Source: Micropterix aruncella (taxonomy: Eukaryota > Arthropoda > Insecta > Lepidoptera > Micropterigidae). From it: a stretch of 64,000 bases of DNA. How positions within the stretch are numbered: position 1 is the stretch's first letter; each line of letters opens with the position of its first letter. The stretch spans positions 25,677,336 through 25,741,335 of the forward strand of contig OX155963.1 in assembly GCA_944548615.1 (NCBI GenBank), written 5' to 3'. The position numbers and the translations under genes were made by a program. Below are positions 57,588 to 64,000 of this stretch, in pieces. A model generated the notes under the pieces. The model was not told the DNA's origin. It saw only the letters and a list, made by a program, of their open reading frames with translations, and did not search any database.

Positions 57588-57780
57588 TAAGTGCTGCCCT
57601 AGAGAATTAACCAGTCAATATCATGAAATTATAATAAAACACACTCACCGCTTACATTGTAAGAGTAAACTCGCCTGTAAGTTGTCAAAGTTCGTTTAAA
57701 GCCTTAATGTCCAAGGCAATCAGCAACTTTTTTGAGTCCATATTTTAAATTGGTTCCTTATCGAGGGATTCACTTTGAAT
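57588..57780 (+). repeat. rG repeat, copy 2
   Basis: About 190 bp matching 38318-38510 in the same orientation. Confidence 0.85.
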
Positions 57781-57799
57781 TTCCCAGGTATCATGTCGT

Positions 57800-58125
57800 G
57801 TTAGCCATCAAGCATTTTAGTCTTCACTCCAGTGAGTAAAACGCCTTATCTGTGAGATACTTCTTAAGGCGGCTCTTAAACACGACAAGAGAGTGCTCCT
57901 GCCTAATGTTCTCGCTGAGTTTGTTATAGACCGCTGGGCCGGCGATATAAGCTAGCCTCTCCGACTTGGATAATGCATGACTTACCGAACGTAGCATGCT
58001 TCGGGATCTTGTTGGATAGTGGTGATGCACATCATTTACTTTAAAATCTGCTAAGTTTCTGCGAACGAACAGCGCTACTCCATTATACAAATGGACGGCA
58101 GCCTCATGATGAAAATATCTCTAAA
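57800..58125 (-). pseudogene. CR1/L2-like LINE C-terminus, minus strand
   Basis: From about 58125 to the stop at 57824 the minus strand is open: HEAAVHLYNGVALFVRRNLA, HHYPTRSRSMLRSVS, LAYIAGPAVYNKLSENIRQE and FKSRLKKYLTDKAFYSLE. Y-N-TR..., YNKLP-x-x-I and the F-K-x-x-LK-x-YL-x-x-AFYS ending are typical. No stops in this ~100-codon stretch. The reverse transcriptase is missing. Confidence 0.82.
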
Positions 58126-58215
58126 CAGACTAATTACTTTACGTTTTCAGTTTTCAAGTTAGTTAAAAGCTTCCCAAAGTAAGACACTTCTACAAAGAAA
58201 ATGCGTGAGACAAAG

Positions 58216-58896
58216 GTTTAAAGCAGAGGTACCCAAACTTCTTTGTCCCGTAGACCACAAGCTGTTTTTTTTTGTTTTCTGTAGAGCCCTGCATGTCTAA
58301 TAATGATTTTTTCTAAAACTATTAACTTTCAATGCGTTTTTGATAGCTGGCACAGTACTGAACACTTACATAGGGGTTTTGGTGAAGCGAACAGTTAAAA
58401 TAAATAAAACATGATTTTTTTTTGTTCTTTAGCTTTACTGAAATCTAACTAAATTTTACACGGTGCGCGCGCATTAATTTCTAAGCGACCATGACCTTAA
58501 ATTAAGAAGCATTTGAGAAACCCATATATAACTGCACATGTAACACTATCTCGCTTAATCATTCATTAAAGTGCACCCGTTTATATCGTTAGTCATGTGC
58601 GTTGGCATCGTGATATCAATCGACTAGTGATGCAATTTGAGTTGAGTGTTGATTCCTTTCCAGGATACCTGTGACGCGAGCATTTATTTATTGTGATTGA
58701 TATACCTACTAATATAATACGACATTTACGGACCGCCTAAATGTTTTGTGATGACCTGCCTAAATAGGGTCCGCTAACGTGGTCCCCCACTTACATCCCG
58801 TGCACCCCCATTTTTTCTCCCTGACATGGACCCCCTGCAATTCGAAATCGACCCCTGGAGTCCATATAAACCACTTTGGAAATCACTGGTTTAAAG
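58216..58896. mobile_element. hAT-type non-autonomous element, perfect 8-bp TSD
   Basis: The element spans 58224-58888 (665 bp), begins CAGAGGTACCCAAACTT and ends AAGTGG-complementary CCACTTTGGAAATCACTG. It is flanked by identical GTTTAAAG copies (58216-58223 and 58889-58896). The interior is non-coding. Confidence 0.9.
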
Positions 58897-59020
58897 ACTA
58901 ATGCTTAAAATTGAAAACTGCTAATAATAATGAGCTATATGTACATATTAAAGACTATTTTTTATATACCTATTAAATTTATTTATTTCTTTATTAATTT
59001 GTAGATTTATTTATTTCTTG

Positions 59021-59590
<570 letters not shown>

Positions 59591-61605
59591 TTCCGTAGCC
59601 GGCGATTGGGGAGGGGGTCGCCCTCGCAGCCAATACGCTGCTGTCGGTGCCGCTGGATATCGTACTCCATTCACGATTCGCTTCCATTCTTGACGATTTT
59701 TTGCCACGTCTCGAGCATCCCTAGCCGACAATCGTTGATTTTTAAGGTCGTCTTTGATGGTATTTAGCCAGGTTTTCTTCGGTGCCGATCGCTGAATTCT
59801 CCATTCTGTCGGACGGTCTCGCCAAAGAAGTTTACATGGCAAGCGATTGTCGTTCATTCGGCAAACATGGCCGAACCATCGTAGTCGACGTTTTTGTACT
59901 TCTTCTTCGATCGTTGTTACTAGATCGCATCTTTCTCTAATGGTCTCGTTTCGAATTCGGTCGCGGAGTGAGACACCGAGAATCTGCCTCAAGCATCGCA
60001 TTTGGAAGACTTCGAACTTTTTGAGGTCCGATTGTAGTAACGTCCACGTTTCCGATCCATAAAGAAGAATGGGAAGAACCAACGTTCGGTATAGTCGTAC
60101 TTTGGTTTTGATGGTAATATTCATTCGCTTCCATATGCACCACTTGAGCGAGGCGAATGTTGCTGTTGCCTGACCGATCCGGCTATGGACATCGGCCGTC
60201 GAAGCCACTTTCTTTTCCGTAACCAACGATCCTAAATACTTGAATTGTGGGACCTGTTCGATTTGGGTTCCATCGAGGTAAACGCTGGCCTTCGAACCGT
60301 CCGTAGTGAGCACTTTGGTCTTATCCGCATTGATTTTCAATCCATATGATTGAGCAATTCCGGATATGTCGTATAAAATGTCCGTTGCTTCGGCATCAGT
60401 GTCGGCGAAAACGGCGCTATCATCAGCGAACATCAAATCGGTTATGAAGTTTGATTCGTCGAATCTAACTCCGCGTCGACCGTCGAATGCTCTCCGCATA
60501 ATCGCGTCGATCACCACGTTAAAAAGTAGCGGCGATGCGACGTCTCCTTGTCGAACACCAGTTTGAATCGGGAATTCCTCAGACAAATCGTTACGGATTC
60601 GAACGCTGCTGGTTAAGCCATCGTACGATGATTGGAGAAGTTTAATGATTTTTGGTGGCACGTGTTCTGTCTCCAAGGCACTCCATAAGCTGTTCCAATC
60701 GATGCAATCGAAGGCGGATTTAAAGTCTATGAAGACGACGATTGTTCGTTTGCCGCACCGTATTCTTTCTTCCATTAGCTGACGAAGAGCGAATATCTGA
60801 TCAATGCATCCTCGATATGGTCTAAATCCTGCTTGCTCCTCTCGGCTCGTTTGTTCTCGATGTTTTTGTAGCCTCGACTGTATGATTTTTGTAAATACTT
60901 TGCCGACTATTGAAAGAAGGCTAATACCGCGATAATTCTTGCATTCTCTGCTATCGCCTTTCTTTAAAATTGGCACAACGATGGCTTTCTTCCATGCCGA
61001 CGGAATACGATCCGATTGCCAAATATGCGTTAGGAGAACATGTAGTTGTTGTAATAGAATGTCACCTCCTGCTTTGATCATCTCGGCGGTAACTTGATCT
61101 GGACCCGGCGCTTTACCATTTTTCAGCGATTTTATTGCCGTTTTCACTTCGTTTATTGTTGGTTCGTTATCGGAAAACGGATTCGCCGGCTGATTGATAA
61201 TCGGCGGTTGCGGTGCTGGACCTTGAGGCGGATCGTGATTGTGCAGCTGATTAAAGAATTCCCTCCACCGCTGCAGGCGCTCGTGGGGGGAGATCACGAA
61301 AGTTCCATCCGATTTCTTGATGTTGTCATTCGTTGATGTTGTTTTCCCGCCTAACCGTCGGATTGTTTGGTATAGCGTCCGATATTCGTGCCTCGATGCT
61401 GCTTCTTCCAATTCGGCTGCAACGTTATTCCAATGCGCTTCTCGTTCCGATTTCATTCTTTGTCGGACTTCTTTGTTCAATAATCGGTATTTTTCGAAAT
61501 TGACGTGTTTCATCCGTTTTCGTTGGTCGACGAGATCTAAACAGTCGTCCGAAATCCATTGCTGCGTCCGTCGACGGATGGGTGGGCACAGCTCCGTTGC
61601 ACACT

Positions 61606-62679
<1,074 letters not shown>

Positions 62680-62940
62680 GCTTCTATCATGACAGCATAT
62701 AGTAGGTATACGTATGGTTATAGTCGGAAACATAAATCATATTGAAACTACTGTTTATTGTTATTGCCTTATTAGCCGTAAGGAAAATATTGATACATAT
62801 AATCGAGTACCTACCTAATAGAGTTCCAACAAAATTCCTTGTAATTCAACAAAATTACGATTGAAACATCGTTATTCTGTATAAAACCGTACCTAATAAT
62901 AAAATCATAATGTAAGAAGCAATCCAATATTTTTTTCAGG
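62680..62940 (+). mobile_element. rH TIR element, copy 5 (3' part)
   Basis: TATCATGACAGCATATAGTA, ATGGTTATAGTCGGAAACAT and CAATCCAATATTTTTTTCAG match rH 50285-50526. The left end is missing. Confidence 0.8.
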
Positions 62941-63235
62941 TGCTAGGGGTATGCGTCTACACTTTGGGAACCGATGCTATAGCTGATAATGCAGTATGTT
63001 GTGGCGTATTCGCCCCACGCCCGAGCCCAACCGAACTGAACCGAACGGAACCGAACATTCGCCGGCTGTTATTGTCAAATTAGCCGAATAATCGCTTTCG
63101 CACCCGATTTGCCGCGGGCATTTCTCTAATTGACTTATTTTCAACCAACCGCGCAGCGCCATTAATATCCTGTTAACGCCGGCACAACTGCTCTACTAAA
63201 TTATAAATAGCTAGATAATAATACTAGAGTCAATT
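62941..63235. other. GC-rich island with CCGAAC repeats
   Basis: 63005-63190 is GC-rich. CCGAACTGAACCGAACGGAA is a short degenerate tandem repeat. No coding frame with recognisable domain. Candidate regulatory DNA only by composition. Confidence 0.3.
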
Positions 63236-63350
63236 TGCTAGTTTTATAGGAGACGCGGAAAAGAGTTTGGGCGTTATCGTGGAGGAATACACACGCACAG
63301 ACACAGACAGACTTCAATCTGGAAATATTCTTAATCGTTTCAGGGAGGCT
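63236..63350 (+). repeat. rE repeat 3' end
   Basis: GTTTGGGCGTTATCG, ACACACGCACAGACACAGAC and CTTCAATCTGGAAATATTCT match the 3' end of rE at 31745-31830. Confidence 0.75.
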
Positions 63351-63559
63351 ACAGACATATACTATTTACATCTTCATCTCGAAAATTGGGGTGGGGTTGT
63401 GTCATGGACACGGCCGTATGTTGTACGTGAATACGTGTACGTAACGGGTAATATTAGGGGTAGCGGAAAGTCATGTCGTTTTTGCGCATGTCAATATGTT
63501 GTTACCATCTATCAGCTCATTGTGTACTTCAAAGTCGTGCCAAAGAAAATTAAAGGCTA

Positions 63560-63960
63560 CAGTGACTTGTTTACTTGTTTTTTACAGTTTTGTGTGAAAT
63601 GACCAGCAAATCGAATTTGCACAATCGACTAGATAGCCCAGCTAGTCTAGAAAAAGTTCAATTTCGTATGCCACCGCGACTAACGAGGAGCTCTCAAACA
63701 TTTTCGGTTGTCGCTTGCAATAACAACATCGGGTCGAATAGACCTCTTACCAGAATGTGTCGCGTTTTTGATAAATCGTGTAAAGGATTAGATATATTTT
63801 ATGATTCTATTAATTTAATAAAAGACTCGATCATAGCTAGCCTATCTCCTACTTCTTAAGATTCCACTAACTGCCATCCTAATGTACTGTATTATATGAT
63901 TACTATATTATAACATACTATTGTATTATATCATATTATGTATAATAAATATTATTATCC
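63560..63960 (+). pseudogene. LINE C-terminal fragment, + strand
   Basis: 63600-63859 reads LHNRLDSPASLEKVQFRMPP, RLTRSSQTFSVVACNNNIGS, then NRPLTRMCRVFDK and LDIFYDSINLIKDSI to a stop. R-x-TR-x(n)-F-x-V...C...N-x-x-x-xxPLxRM...DIF is characteristic of the extreme C-terminus of a group of insect LINE polyproteins. The 3' UTR contains ATAATAAATATTATTATCC. Upstream coding is not recognisable. Confidence 0.65.
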
Positions 63961-64000
63961 AATTACTCATACTTCTATTTTGCTCTTACAAATAACCTTA

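Overview
The window is eukaryotic nuclear DNA from an insect, most probably a moth or butterfly (Lepidoptera). The reasons are the AT-rich background with frequent GTACCTAC-type words, the ACCCGACGTTTCGG-type inverted-repeat elements and other short repeats that I associate with lepidopteran genomes, several non-LTR retrotransposons with short-repeat 3' tails, and the lack of prokaryotic gene organisation. I cannot name the species. Almost all recognisable coding sequence is transposon-derived. No complete host gene is visible. One candidate host exon (55832-55967) and one candidate promoter/first exon (14780-15362) lie on the + strand, so the window may be a long intron or gene-desert segment with scattered GC-rich islands that could be regulatory.

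Layout. 1-13 kb: a GC-rich ~0.7 kb repeat (family rA), rB miniature elements, a nested inverted-repeat complex (1731-2909), hairpins, the C-terminus of a retrotransposon (8830-9420), a 5S rRNA-derived SINE fragment (10621-10700), and an rH TIR element. 13-19 kb: a hAT remnant with a perfect 8-bp target duplication (13106-13840), the CpG-rich promoter-like region, and LINE 3' ends. 19-24.5 kb: two very long (AT)n arrays, rA and rE copies, and a TA-flanked TIR element carrying a nested rA. 25-31 kb: fragments of CR1-like and RTE-like LINEs on both strands and a nearly palindromic MITE with a TAA duplication (30894-31183). 32-38 kb: a fragment of a retrotransposon with a restriction-like endonuclease (RLE) and a ~300-codon open frame, a mariner remnant, and a head-to-tail rA pair. 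38.6-41.2 kb: a 2.56-kb hAT transposon with a decayed transposase and a perfect 8-bp duplication. 44-51 kb: a second 5S-derived SINE fragment abutting a LINE tail, another LINE, a hAT remnant with a nested rA that has its own 9-bp duplication, and an rA plus rH cluster. 52-59 kb: (AT)n, rH, rK and rD elements, the candidate exon, another LINE end, and a hAT with a perfect 8-bp duplication. 59-62.3 kb: a long RTE-like LINE with an intact 739-codon reverse-transcriptase frame, bounded on both sides by (AT)n arrays. 62.3-64 kb: rH and rE pieces and one more LINE C-terminus.

The mobile elements are mostly independent, broken and nested, so relative ages can be read: rA inserted into a hAT (47 kb) and into a TIR element (23.6 kb), and a LINE inserted into rH (56 kb). 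The most interesting observations are the RTE-like LINE embedded in an AT microsatellite, the RLE-type retrotransposon frame with a second copy of its 3' tail, the unclassified rA family, the 5S-derived SINE, and the candidate exon. All homology statements come from reading motifs by eye; no database search was run.
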